This document shows positions 40,670 to 48,193 of a DNA stretch of 48,193 nt, piece by piece. Location: NCBI GenBank assembly GCA_947258885.1, contig CAMYKD010000050.1, positions 12,879 through 61,071 of the forward strand, in the 5' to 3' direction. The stretch comes from an uncultured Kiloniellales bacterium (GTDB lineage Bacteria; Pseudomonadota; Alphaproteobacteria; Kiloniellales; JAKSDN01). Position 1 is the stretch's first letter. Every line of letters starts with the position of its first letter. The notes beneath the pieces were generated by a model. The model did no database searches. It had not been told where the DNA came from and saw only the letters and a list, made by a program, of their open reading frames with translations. The position numbers were made by a program, and so were the translations under genes.

Positions 40670-42085
40670 ATGAGAAGTCGGCAGCTCATCATCCCAGTCG
40701 AGAATCAGGTCCGAGAACTAGAGGCCAAGCTGTTGCTGGCTTGCGCCGCGGCGCTACGCGGCCACAGCGCCGTGATCGGCTGGAAGGGGCACATCGACCA
40801 GCGAATCGCCTGGTTCCCGCGCGGTATCTATTTCCTGAAATCCATGACCAAGCAGAATCTGCGTATGGTGCGGATCCTCCGTCGCCTGGGCCATAAGATC
40901 ATCGCCTGGGACGAAGAGGCGGTGGTCCACTACCCGCCGGAGGTTTATTTCGGCCGCAGGCTTTGCGCGGAGGCGCTTGGGTATATCGACCATCTGGTCG
41001 CCTGGGGCCCCGACAACGAGAAGCTGTTCCGGGCGTTTCCCAGCTACCCCGGAACGCCGATCCATGTGTTGGGAAACCCGCGAGGCGACCTGCAGCGCAA
41101 GGAGCTACGCGGCCTCTTCGAGGAAGAAGCGCGGGGGATCAAGGAGCGCTACGGCGATTTCATCCTGGCCAACACCAACTTTGGCTCGATCAACGCCTTC
41201 GTCCCCGGCTACAACGTGTGCGTGGCCGACCCTGACGCCCGCAATGGCCTTACGTTAGGTCGGGGCGCAAGAGGCATGCCGGAGGATTACGCGCGCGGGC
41301 TTTTCCAGCACCGTTCTGGCATTCTGGGTTCTTTCAAGCAGCTTCTACCTCGCCTTGCCGTCGCTAACCCTGACAGAACCATCATTCTTCGCCCGCATCC
41401 TTCCGAAGATCATGGCCTTTGGCGGTCAATTGCCGCACCGCATGAGAATATTCAGGTCGTCGCAGAGGGGAACGTGTTGCCTTGGCTCTTGGCCTGCCGG
41501 GCGCTGATACACAACGGCTGCACCACCGGTGTCGAGGCCTTTAGCCTGGACGTTCCGGCCTTCTCTTACGAGCTGCAGGTGAGCGAAGACTATGACAATC
41601 ACCTGCCTAATGCGCTGAGCCGGCGTTGCTCCAGCTTCGAGGAGCTGCAAGCGGGTATAGACGGCGTCTTTGCGGGGCACGTCAATCGTTGTGACAACCT
41701 GGCCGCCCAGCAGGCGCTGCTGGCCGAGTTCGTATGCGCTCTGGAAGGGCCATTCGCCTGCGAGCGGCTCGTCGACCTGGTGGACCGTGTGCAACGGGAC
41801 TTCGGCGAAGCGGCAGAGTCGTCGTCTGTGCGACGCCTGGCGGCGATGGGTGAGGCGACCTGGCGGCAGGCCGACAAGGTTCTCCGCGGCCGCTTGGGGA
41901 GCAAACGCTACGGCACGGCCTTCATGCGCCAGCTCTATCCGAAGCGCTCGCTCGAGGAGATGAGAGAGCTGATCGCGCGATGCGAGGGGGTGCTCGAGCG
42001 CAAGGCGGATGGGGCGAGCGTGGGGATCGAACAAGTGAGCTCGGATGTATTCAGAGTGTTTGGCGTGCGGGCGCGCCACTCATGA
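40670..42085 (+). CDS. Surface carbohydrate biosynthesis protein (CDP-glycerol/KpsS-like transferase superfamily)
   Basis: 471 residues from ATG 40670. The start LIIPVENQVRELEAKLLLACAAALRG is the trademark of a proteobacterial surface carbohydrate biosynthesis family. Later parts include RILRRLGHKIIAWDEEAVVHYPPEVY, VAWGPDNEKLFRAFP, ILRPHPSEDHGLW, LLACRALIHNGCTTGVEAF and LDVPAFSYE, all consistent with a GT-B glycosyl- or glycerophosphotransferase fold. The exact reaction is unknown. The stop overlaps the next gene's ATG (ATGA), so it is coupled to the CMP-sugar synthetase. This suggests a shared surface-glycan pathway. Confidence 0.8.
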   Translation: MRSRQLIIPVENQVRELEAKLLLACAAALRGHSAVIGWKGHIDQRIAWFPRGIYFLKSMTKQNLRMVRILRRLGHKIIAWDEEAVVHYPPEVYFGRRLCAEALGYIDHLVAWGPDNEKLFRAFPSYPGTPIHVLGNPRGDLQRKELRGLFEEEARGIKERYGDFILANTNFGSINAFVPGYNVCVADPDARNGLTLGRGARGMPEDYARGLFQHRSGILGSFKQLLPRLAVANPDRTIILRPHPSEDHGLWRSIAAPHENIQVVAEGNVLPWLLACRALIHNGCTTGVEAFSLDVPAFSYELQVSEDYDNHLPNALSRRCSSFEELQAGIDGVFAGHVNRCDNLAAQQALLAEFVCALEGPFACERLVDLVDRVQRDFGEAAESSSVRRLAAMGEATWRQADKVLRGRLGSKRYGTAFMRQLYPKRSLEEMRELIARCEGVLERKADGASVGIEQVSSDVFRVFGVRARHS

Positions 42086-42837
42086 GCTCGCGAGGCACGG
42101 ATAGGCAGGTCAGGATCGCACGGCTGGACGGCTCGAAGTCCAGGCGGCTGGCCATCGTCCCGGCGCGCAGCGGCAGCAAGGGCGTGCCGCGCAAGAACAT
42201 GCAGGAGATCGGCGGCGAGACCCTGATCGCCCGGGCCGTGCGGGTGGCCCGGGAAACCGATCTGTTCGACACCATCCTGGTCTCGACCGATGCGCCGGAT
42301 TTCGCAGAAGAAGGCAAACGCGCGGGCGCCGAGGTGCCTTTCCTGAGGCCGGCGGAGCTCGCCGGCGACAAGGCCGTGGTTCTGGATGTCCTACGCCATG
42401 TCCTCGATGAGCTTGCCGCGGCAGGGCGCGAATTCGACCTGCTCGCCCTGCTGGAGCCGACCTCGCCGCTGCGCAGCGCGGTGATCGTCCGCGAGGTCGT
42501 CACAGCGGCCGAGGCCGAGGGCTGGGACGCGGCCTTCTCGGTGAGCCTCGTCCCACCCCAGATGCATCCGGCCAAGCAATTTCGCATCGATCCCGGGGGC
42601 GGCGCGCATCTTTTCCTGGAGCATGCGGATGAAGTCACAAACCGCCAACAGCTGACCCGCACCTATGTGCGCAACGGCATGTGCTATGCCGTGCGCGCCG
42701 GCGTTTTCTTGGAAACGGGGAAACTCTTTGGCCAGCGAGCCCGCGCCATTGTGGTCGAGCAGCCGTACGTCAGCATCGATGCGCCCGAGGATTTGGAACG
42801 CGCGAATGCGATGATCGAAAGCGAATCTCGCGGGTAA
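42082..42837 (+). CDS. Acylneuraminate cytidylyltransferase-family enzyme (CMP-sugar synthetase)
   Basis: 251 residues. CTP-binding motif AIVPARSGSKGVPRKN (about 24-39), with GGETLIARAVRVARE, ILVSTDAPDFAEEGKRAGAEVPFLRPAELA and LLEPTSPLRSA, all standard for NeuA/PseF-type CMP-nonulosonate synthetases. The last part YVSIDAPEDLERANAM is typical. An N-terminal extension of about 22 residues precedes the core. It activates a sialic-acid-like sugar in the cytoplasm. No NeuB/PseI-type synthase is in the window, so the sugar is made elsewhere or the substrate differs. ATG 42082 overlaps the previous stop. Confidence 0.88.
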   Translation: MSSRGTDRQVRIARLDGSKSRRLAIVPARSGSKGVPRKNMQEIGGETLIARAVRVARETDLFDTILVSTDAPDFAEEGKRAGAEVPFLRPAELAGDKAVVLDVLRHVLDELAAAGREFDLLALLEPTSPLRSAVIVREVVTAAEAEGWDAAFSVSLVPPQMHPAKQFRIDPGGGAHLFLEHADEVTNRQQLTRTYVRNGMCYAVRAGVFLETGKLFGQRARAIVVEQPYVSIDAPEDLERANAMIESESRG

Positions 42838-42885
42838 AGTCCCGCCGCGGCGCTTGCATGGGGGGTCGAAGGTCTCGACAATTCG

Positions 42886-44103
42886 CTATTCTGTTCGTGG
42901 ATCAAGCCGCAGCAGGCCGCTGCTGCGCAACTGCCGGGCGAGGGAGGCGGCGACCAGACGATGGGCCTTGGCGGTCATGTGCTCGTCTTCGATATCGAAG
43001 TATAGGCCGTCCTCGCCCGTGGCCGCGGCCTCGACGAGCGGGGTGAGCGCATCGAGAACCGGTATGCCTTCTTTCCGGCCGAATTCCTCGAAGGCTCGGT
43101 TGATCCGAAAGGGATCGAGCTTCAGGCCGGGAAAGGCCTGGACGACACGCGCCTGGTAGGCGGCGTCGACCTGCAGCTTGGGCGCCATGACCATCATGGC
43201 GAAGCCGGCCCCCTTGGCCTCGGCGGCCTGCCGCATACGCAGTATGATCGCCTTGGTGACCGCCCAGCCCTCCGCCCAGAGCGCTTCGTAGTCTTGAGCG
43301 GAGAGATCTTGGGTCGAATGCTGCGGCGCGAACTCCGCGAGGAAGGGCCAGCCGATAAAGATGTTGGGGTCGTGGTATTTCGTGCGCTTCAGGCCCTTTA
43401 CGGCGTTCTTGATGTAGCGGTAGAGGATCAGGCTCCTGAAGAACCCCCTGCGGCGGCTCTTGGTGTAGCCGTTCTTCGTCTTTTCGTAATAGGCCGCCGG
43501 CCGGCTGAAATCTATCTGCAGGGCCCCGGTGGCATCGAGGCTGGCATAGGGACGGATACGCTTGCGTTGGTAGAGCCTTTGCAAGGCCAGCGTGTTGGTT
43601 TGCATATCGGTGTTGGGGCTGAAGGCCAGGATCACGAGGTCGGGCTCATAGGCCAGTCCCTCCTCGGCCAGGAACAGCATCTCCTGCACGGTGCTGTAGA
43701 CCGGGATGCTGCCGTTGATCACCTCGACCTGTTCCGGCCCCAGCTGTTCTCCCAACAGGGTGGGGATTATCTGCTCGACCGCCACGCCGCTGCCGTAGGT
43801 AGCCGAATCGCCGACAATCAGGAGTCTTTGCCGCCTGCCCTTTGGTGCCACGGCGGGCCCGCGCAGGCCTTGCTCGTTCACCACGACGGGCACGCTGAAA
43901 TCCAGCTCCTGATGCCGGCCGCGGAAGCCGGGCTCGAGGGTATAGGTCCGAGTCGCATGAGGCATTAGCGCGCTCTTGCCGGCAGCCGGTTGGGCCAGCG
44001 TACCGAAGAGATAGAAGCGCAGGGCGGCCTCGAACATAGCCAGCATGATTACGATCGACAGCAGGACGAGCCCGGTGTTGATCAGATGGGACTTCTTGGC
44101 CAT
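42886..44103 (-). CDS. SGNH/GDSL-like membrane-anchored hydrolase
   Basis: 405 residues. An N-terminal membrane anchor (LINTGLVLLSIVIMLAMFEAALRFYL) precedes the SGNH motifs. Block I is IVGDSATYGSG (nucleophile Ser100), block II NGSIPVYS (Gly), block III FSPNTD (Asn), and DIEDEHMTAKAH near the C-terminus gives the His of block V. Such proteins de-O-acetylate or esterify extracellular polysaccharides. A role in modifying the surface glycan encoded by neighbours is likely; the substrate is unknown. It is convergent with the CMP-sugar synthetase gene and divergent from the dioxygenase gene at 44467. Confidence 0.83.
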   Translation of the reverse strand: MAKKSHLINTGLVLLSIVIMLAMFEAALRFYLFGTLAQPAAGKSALMPHATRTYTLEPGFRGRHQELDFSVPVVVNEQGLRGPAVAPKGRRQRLLIVGDSATYGSGVAVEQIIPTLLGEQLGPEQVEVINGSIPVYSTVQEMLFLAEEGLAYEPDLVILAFSPNTDMQTNTLALQRLYQRKRIRPYASLDATGALQIDFSRPAAYYEKTKNGYTKSRRRGFFRSLILYRYIKNAVKGLKRTKYHDPNIFIGWPFLAEFAPQHSTQDLSAQDYEALWAEGWAVTKAIILRMRQAAEAKGAGFAMMVMAPKLQVDAAYQARVVQAFPGLKLDPFRINRAFEEFGRKEGIPVLDALTPLVEAAATGEDGLYFDIEDEHMTAKAHRLVAASLARQLRSSGLLRLDPRTE

Positions 44104-44466
44104 TGCTTGCTTCCCTGTATTGCACGGCGATGGAGCGCCAAGCGACGTCGAATCCGAAAGCGCTGCAACCGTCTTCCGAGAGGCCTTTTAGCGTTGTGGA
44201 TCGCCTGCCTCAAACGTTAGTTAACCAGGAAGCTGCAACCACCGCCGACGGCAGTCAGGAACTCTGGGGCGAGCTTGGCGGCGAAACTCCAGGCCCTCGC
44301 TTCGGCCACTTTGGTTCCGCTTTGGTCGCCCTGCCACCGGGCGGTCGGTCGAACGGGCCGCAGGGCAGGCCCTTCGGTTGGCTCGGCAGGTGGGAGTGGA
44401 CGTAGGGTGTCGGGTCCGGTAAGAAACGCGGCGTATTGGCTCCCTAGTCAATTAAGGCCGAAATTC
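44104..44466. promoter_or_regulatory. Divergent intergenic region
   Basis: About 360 bases between the SGNH gene (-) and the dioxygenase (+). No recognised RNA or protein gene; the frame open upstream of the dioxygenase (from 44275) encodes a Pro/Gly/Arg-rich stretch that does not look like protein. Promoters for both flanking genes should be here, but I see no convincing hexamer pair. Confidence 0.35.
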
Positions 44467-45402
44467 TTGACAGAACTGCAGGACAAGGCAGCCGGCTACC
44501 AGGAGGTCCGCCGCCTGCGCGGCGCGGTCAATCTCCATGCGCTTCTGCGCCGGAAGCTCAAGCTGTCACGACCTTTGACCGACGGCGCCCTCAAGGGCTT
44601 GAAATACGTCGTCAATCCCAGGCAGGCGCGTTTGCGTCGGGCGGCAGTGCACGGCTTGACGCCGGCTTCGGCGATCGGCGAGGCCGGCGGTTACATGACC
44701 TTCGGTTCGGACGCTTTTCCCGGGCTCGGCGATGTCGTGGCGGATTGCCGTGACGTTTTTGAGACCTTGCGGGCGGGCGGAGAGCTCGAGCGGCTGCGCC
44801 GCGAGGCGAAGAAGGATTTTCTCATCAGCATTGTCCGAGGCACCGAGTTCGCGCGGCATCCGCGCACAATGAACTTCATGATCTCGCGTCCGATCATCGA
44901 TCAGGCGATTGCCTACATGGACGCGGTGCCGGTCCTTGCGGCCGCTCGTCTTTGGTGGACGCCGGCCAACAGCAGCCAGACCGGGAGTCAGCTCTACCAC
45001 CGCGACGGCGAGGACAGCCGGCAGATCAAGGTCTTCGTGAACATTCTGGAGGTCGCCGCGGACTGCGGCCCCTTCACCTTGCTGCCGGCGGACGTCTCCG
45101 CGGAGGTCAAGGCGATTACCCGTTACTACAGCGGGCGATTGACGGACGAGACGGTGGCCGCGACAGGACTTGCGGGACGTGCCGTCGCCTTGACCGGGCC
45201 GGCGGGGTCCGGCGCTTTCGTCGATACGTCGCGCTGTCTGCATTACGGCAGCCGCGGCAACGCCCGGGACCGGCTGGTGCTGATGTTCCAGTTCACGTCC
45301 TTCCTGGCGCCGAAGGCCGAGGATCCGAGCTGGGCTCCGGCCCTCGCCCACAGCGAGCTAGAACTCGATGCGCTGCAGAAACTGGCTCTCAATCTACGAT
45401 AG
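44467..45402 (+). CDS. PhyH-like Fe(II)/2-oxoglutarate dioxygenase
   Basis: 311 residues from the TTG at 44467 (AAGG eight bases upstream); the frame is open farther back, so the start is uncertain. Iron ligands: His178 and Asp180 in YHRDGED, distal His259 in RCLHYGSRG; the Arg in NARDRL may bind 2-oxoglutarate. VFVNILEVAADCGPFTLLPAD fits the core of the jelly roll. It is not close to the dioxygenase at 22154. Placed at the head of gmd-fcl, it may oxidise a sugar or lipid part of the glycan (inference). Confidence 0.72.
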   Translation: MTELQDKAAGYQEVRRLRGAVNLHALLRRKLKLSRPLTDGALKGLKYVVNPRQARLRRAAVHGLTPASAIGEAGGYMTFGSDAFPGLGDVVADCRDVFETLRAGGELERLRREAKKDFLISIVRGTEFARHPRTMNFMISRPIIDQAIAYMDAVPVLAAARLWWTPANSSQTGSQLYHRDGEDSRQIKVFVNILEVAADCGPFTLLPADVSAEVKAITRYYSGRLTDETVAATGLAGRAVALTGPAGSGAFVDTSRCLHYGSRGNARDRLVLMFQFTSFLAPKAEDPSWAPALAHSELELDALQKLALNLR

Positions 45403-45472
45403 CGGACCCTTGGCCGGAAGGCCGCGTTCCGATGGGCTGCAGCTACGCAACGACAAGCAGGATTGAACACAG

Positions 45473-46543
45473 ATGTCCGAACGGGTTGCACTGATAACAG
45501 GCGTGACAGGGCAGGACGGCGCCTATCTGGCCGAATTCCTGCTCGAAAAGGGATATGTCGTTCATGGCGTGAAGCGGCGGGCGTCGTCGTTCAATACCGC
45601 CCGTGTCGACCATCTGTACCAGGACATCCATGAGGCCGACGTCAGGTTCTTTCTGCACTACGGGGATATGACCGACGCCACCAACCTCATACGGCTTGTC
45701 CAGGAGACGCAGCCCACTGAGATCTACAATCTGGCCGCCCAGAGCCACGTGCAGGTCAGCTTCGAGACACCCGAGTACACGGCCAACGCCGACGCGCTCG
45801 GGACCTTGCGGCTATTGGAGACGATCCGCATCCTCGATATGGGCGAGCGGACGCGGTTCTACCAGGCTTCGACTTCGGAGCTCTACGGCTTGGTTCAAGA
45901 AACGCCGCAGCGGGAAACGACGCCCTTCTACCCGCGCAGCCCCTATGGCGCGGCCAAGCTCTACGGCTATTGGATCACCGTGAACTACCGGGAGGCTTAC
46001 GGCTTCCACGCATCCAACGGCATCCTGTTCAACCACGAGGGGCCGACCCGCGGCGAAACCTTCGTGACCCGCAAGATCACGCGCGCCGTGGCCGCCATCG
46101 AGCTCGGCCTGCAGGACCGGCTTCACCTCGGGAATCTCGATGCCAAGCGCGACTGGGGCCACGCCAGGGATTTCGTCGAGGGCATGTGGTTGATCATGCG
46201 GCAGCCCGAGCCGGACGACTTCGTATTCGCCACCGGCGAAACCCATTCGGTGCGGGAGTTCGTGGAGCTAGCGTTCGCCCATGTCGGCCGCGAGGTCGAG
46301 TGGCGCGGCGCCGGGGTCGAGGAAAAAGCCTTGGATGCCAAGTCCGGCCAGGTGCTGGTCGAAATCGATCCGCGCTATTTCCGCCCGACCGAGGTAGATT
46401 TCCTGCTCGGCGATCCGACCAAGGCTCGCGAGAAGCTGGGCTGGCGTCACAAGACGACGTTCCGGGAGCTGGTTCGCGAAATGGTCGAAGCCGATCTCGA
46501 GACCGTCAAGTTCGAGCAGGATCGGAAGAACCGGCATGACTGA
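45473..46543 (+). CDS. gmd: GDP-mannose 4,6-dehydratase
   Basis: 356 residues. NAD(P)-binding [20 protein letters not shown] (9-28), [15 protein letters not shown], the Ser/Thr and Glu in QASTSELYG, catalytic Tyr-x3-Lys in YGAAKLY, and the [13 protein letters not shown] motif of GMD. First step from GDP-mannose to GDP-L-fucose or GDP-D-rhamnose. The start ATG 45473 is followed directly by the Rossmann strand. Overlaps fcl by eight bases, so the two are coupled. Confidence 0.96.
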   Translation: MSERVALITGVTGQDGAYLAEFLLEKGYVVHGVKRRASSFNTARVDHLYQDIHEADVRFFLHYGDMTDATNLIRLVQETQPTEIYNLAAQSHVQVSFETPEYTANADALGTLRLLETIRILDMGERTRFYQASTSELYGLVQETPQRETTPFYPRSPYGAAKLYGYWITVNYREAYGFHASNGILFNHEGPTRGETFVTRKITRAVAAIELGLQDRLHLGNLDAKRDWGHARDFVEGMWLIMRQPEPDDFVFATGETHSVREFVELAFAHVGREVEWRGAGVEEKALDAKSGQVLVEIDPRYFRPTEVDFLLGDPTKAREKLGWRHKTTFRELVREMVEADLETVKFEQDRKNRHD

Positions 46544-47477
46544 GACGGCCTTCGAGCTTGCGGGCCGGCGCGTCTGGGTGGCGGGCCATCGGGGCATGGT
46601 GGGATCGGCGATCGTGCGGCGGCTTGCCGGCGAAGGCTGCGAGATCTTGACCGCGGGGCGCGCCGCGCTCGATCTTCTGCGCCAGACGGAGGTCGAGGGC
46701 TGGATGGCCGAGACCCGGCCGCAGGCGGTATTTCTCGCCGCTGCCAAGGTCGGGGGGATCCTCGCCAACGACACCCGGCCGGCCGAGTTCATCTACGAAA
46801 ACCTGGCCATCGAGACGAATATCATTCACGCCGCTTGGCGGACCGGCGTCGAGAAGCTGCTGTTTCTCGGTTCCTCGTGCATCTACCCGAAGCTGGCCGC
46901 CCAGCCGATGGCCGAAGACGCGCTGATGACCGGCCCGCTCGAGCCGACAAACCAGTGCTACGCCCTGGCCAAGATCGCCGGCATCAAGATGTGCCAAGCC
47001 TATCGGCGGCAATACGGCTGCGACTTCATCTCGGCCATGCCGACGAACCTTTACGGTCCCGGCGATAACTTCGATCTGCAGTCAAGCCATGTCGTCCCGG
47101 CCCTCATCCGCAAGGTCCACGACGCCAAGGTTCAAGGGCACGCAGGCGTAGAAATCTGGGGGACCGGGAATCCGCGCCGCGAGTTCCTGTTCGTGGACGA
47201 CCTCGCCGACGGCTTGGTCTATCTGATGAAGCACTATTCCGATGACCAACACGTCAATGTCGGTACCGGCGAGGACATCACCATTCGGGACTTGGCGGCG
47301 CTGATCGCAGAGGTCGTTGGATTTGAAGGCGAGTTTGTTTTCGATACCGGCAAACCCGATGGCACTCCCCGAAAGCTCCTCGATGTCGGTCTCATGAATG
47401 GCCTCGGATGGCAAGCCAAGACGAGGCTGCGCGATGGACTGCGCCTGACCTGCGACTGGTATCTTACCGATCGATAG
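46536..47477 (+). CDS. fcl: GDP-L-fucose synthase
   Basis: 313 residues. NADP motif [15 protein letters not shown] (16-30), [35 protein letters not shown] and the catalytic Tyr-x3-Lys in [20 protein letters not shown] and the C-terminal [11 protein letters not shown] are characteristic of Fcl (WcaG). It converts the Gmd product to GDP-L-fucose by epimerisation and reduction. The gmd-fcl pair indicates fucose (or a fucose derivative) in the surface glycan. It ends 44 bases before the methyltransferase gene. Confidence 0.96.
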   Translation: MTETAFELAGRRVWVAGHRGMVGSAIVRRLAGEGCEILTAGRAALDLLRQTEVEGWMAETRPQAVFLAAAKVGGILANDTRPAEFIYENLAIETNIIHAAWRTGVEKLLFLGSSCIYPKLAAQPMAEDALMTGPLEPTNQCYALAKIAGIKMCQAYRRQYGCDFISAMPTNLYGPGDNFDLQSSHVVPALIRKVHDAKVQGHAGVEIWGTGNPRREFLFVDDLADGLVYLMKHYSDDQHVNVGTGEDITIRDLAALIAEVVGFEGEFVFDTGKPDGTPRKLLDVGLMNGLGWQAKTRLRDGLRLTCDWYLTDR

Positions 47478-47521
47478 GATGGCGCGTCCTTTGACGATGA
47501 TCAGCTAGGGGTGGTGCGGAG

Positions 47522-48193
47522 ATGATCGGAGATTACGCGGCCCATGCCGTAACGTCCCTGATTGACGGATATCGGGAACAAAAGGCCTGGCGATCGCTCG
47601 TTGCGAAAAAACGAGACCAGATGCGTCGGTTCAGAATCGAGGCCGCGAATTTCGCCGACACTTATCAAACCGTACGGGGGCAGCTCCTAAAGGATTTCGT
47701 GGTTGATCACTGGTTCTCTTGGAACAGGTCTCTGGAGGACATATTATTGCCAAGTCCGCCGGAGTCTTTTCTGACCATAAAGAGAATTCGCAAAACCATG
47801 TTCGTGCAGTCCGGTGGCGGGCAGATGAGGAGACAGCTCTGTGCGCTCGGGGAAAGGTGGTCGGAGGCGGAGTTGCGCCGGCATCTGGAAGAGGATGCGC
47901 CAGGACATCCCCGTCTCAAGTGCCCACAGCTCATGACCTCGCATAACAGTATTCACCACCTCTATCATTTCCATCGGTTCTCGAACGCTACATCGGCATC
48001 CCTCGATAACATCGATCGAGTCGTGGAATGGGGCGGCGGTTACGGCAATCTAGCCAAGCTACTCCTTCGTCTAGCTGGCAGGGATCTTACCTACACAATC
48101 ATAGACACGCCCCTCTTCTCCTGCCTTCAATATGTTTATCTTCGCTCGGTCTTGCCTGAGCCGGATCGCGTATGCCTTCATTCGAAACCACCT
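47522..48193 (+). CDS. Putative sugar O-methyltransferase, N-terminal part
   Basis: 224 codons are visible; the gene runs off the right edge. ATG 47522 with GGAG close upstream. A helical N-terminus (YREQKAWRSLVAKKRDQMRRF) and a region HNSIHHLYHFHRF lead to VVEWGGGYGNLAKLLLRL (about residues 173-190), the SAM-binding Gly-rich loop. TYTIIDTPLFSCLQYVYL follows, as in the NanM-type putative sugar O-methyltransferases. G+C is lower than in the neighbours, a sign of possible transfer. It would methylate a sugar of the glycan built by the preceding genes. Confidence 0.75.
   Translation, partial: MIGDYAAHAVTSLIDGYREQKAWRSLVAKKRDQMRRFRIEAANFADTYQTVRGQLLKDFVVDHWFSWNRSLEDILLPSPPESFLTIKRIRKTMFVQSGGGQMRRQLCALGERWSEAELRRHLEEDAPGHPRLKCPQLMTSHNSIHHLYHFHRFSNATSASLDNIDRVVEWGGGYGNLAKLLLRLAGRDLTYTIIDTPLFSCLQYVYLRSVLPEPDRVCLHSKPP

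Noticed and set aside
42082-42837. KdsB (CMP-KDO synthetase)
   Set aside because: The motif VPARSGSKGVPRKN and the ending favour the NeuA/PseF branch over KdsB.
1-48193. tRNA, rRNA or CRISPR elements
   Set aside because: No cloverleaf-type sequence, no rRNA stretch and no regularly spaced repeats with unique spacers were seen; the only tandem repeat is the coding Gly/Ser tract.

Overview
The window is a high-G+C, gene-dense bacterial chromosome segment. Gene content points to an alphaproteobacterium, probably of the Rhodospirillales/Kiloniellales type. The clues are a DUF1127 protein, a bactofilin, a GcvA-like LysR regulator, tungstate/formate-dehydrogenase accessory genes and a Caulobacter-type ceramide cluster. 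This placement is inferred from gene content only. No rRNA, tRNA, CRISPR array, transposase or phage gene was seen. Both ends cut a gene (an AbrB-family membrane protein at the left, a sugar O-methyltransferase-like protein at the right).

Left part (1-12,000): ordinary metabolism and housekeeping. A minus-strand run reads LysR regulator, argE, HAD phosphatase, AbrB-family protein. Then come a DUF1127 protein, nadK, a small exported protein, a fold-type IV aminotransferase resembling (R)-selective amine transaminases, a bactofilin, a DUF1287 protein, msrA, moaA, a small membrane protein, an NlpC/P60 hydrolase and a glutathione transferase.

Middle part (11,000-22,000): a molybdenum/tungsten and formate-dehydrogenase support region. 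It holds a large polyferredoxin-like 4Fe-4S protein that carries an apparent frameshift, an HTH plus PBP-like one-component regulator, a tungstate-type ABC transporter (tupBCA), and divergent fdhD-mobA. moaA lies a few kilobases to the left. A FecR-domain exported protein with a Gly/Ser repeat, a zinc alcohol dehydrogenase and a Cys/Met-metabolism PLP enzyme are interspersed. The end of mobA runs into an AT-rich block (about 21,870-22,090) that looks like the border of an accessory region.

Central accessory region (22,150-34,870): the most interesting part. It contains what looks like a complete bacterial sphingolipid locus: serine palmitoyltransferase, a dedicated acyl carrier protein, a ceramide reductase-type epimerase, an acyl-AMP/ACP ligase, a GNAT-fold ceramide synthase-type protein, a ceramide-kinase-type lipid kinase, a TAM41-like nucleotidyltransferase and a MobA-like nucleotidyltransferase. 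It also has a fatty-acid hydroxylase, a 2-oxoglutarate dioxygenase and its own LptF/LptG-like permease pair. Together these could make, decorate, charge and export an anionic sphingolipid to the outer membrane.

Right part (35,000-48,193): envelope and surface-glycan genes. An ABC exporter and a HIT-family protein are followed by a CDP-alcohol transferase, HAD phosphatase and cytidylyltransferase module that looks like a second lipid or head-group pathway. Then come a surface-carbohydrate protein, a CMP-acylneuraminate synthetase-type enzyme, an SGNH hydrolase, a second dioxygenase, gmd and fcl (GDP-fucose synthesis) and a sugar O-methyltransferase that runs off the end.
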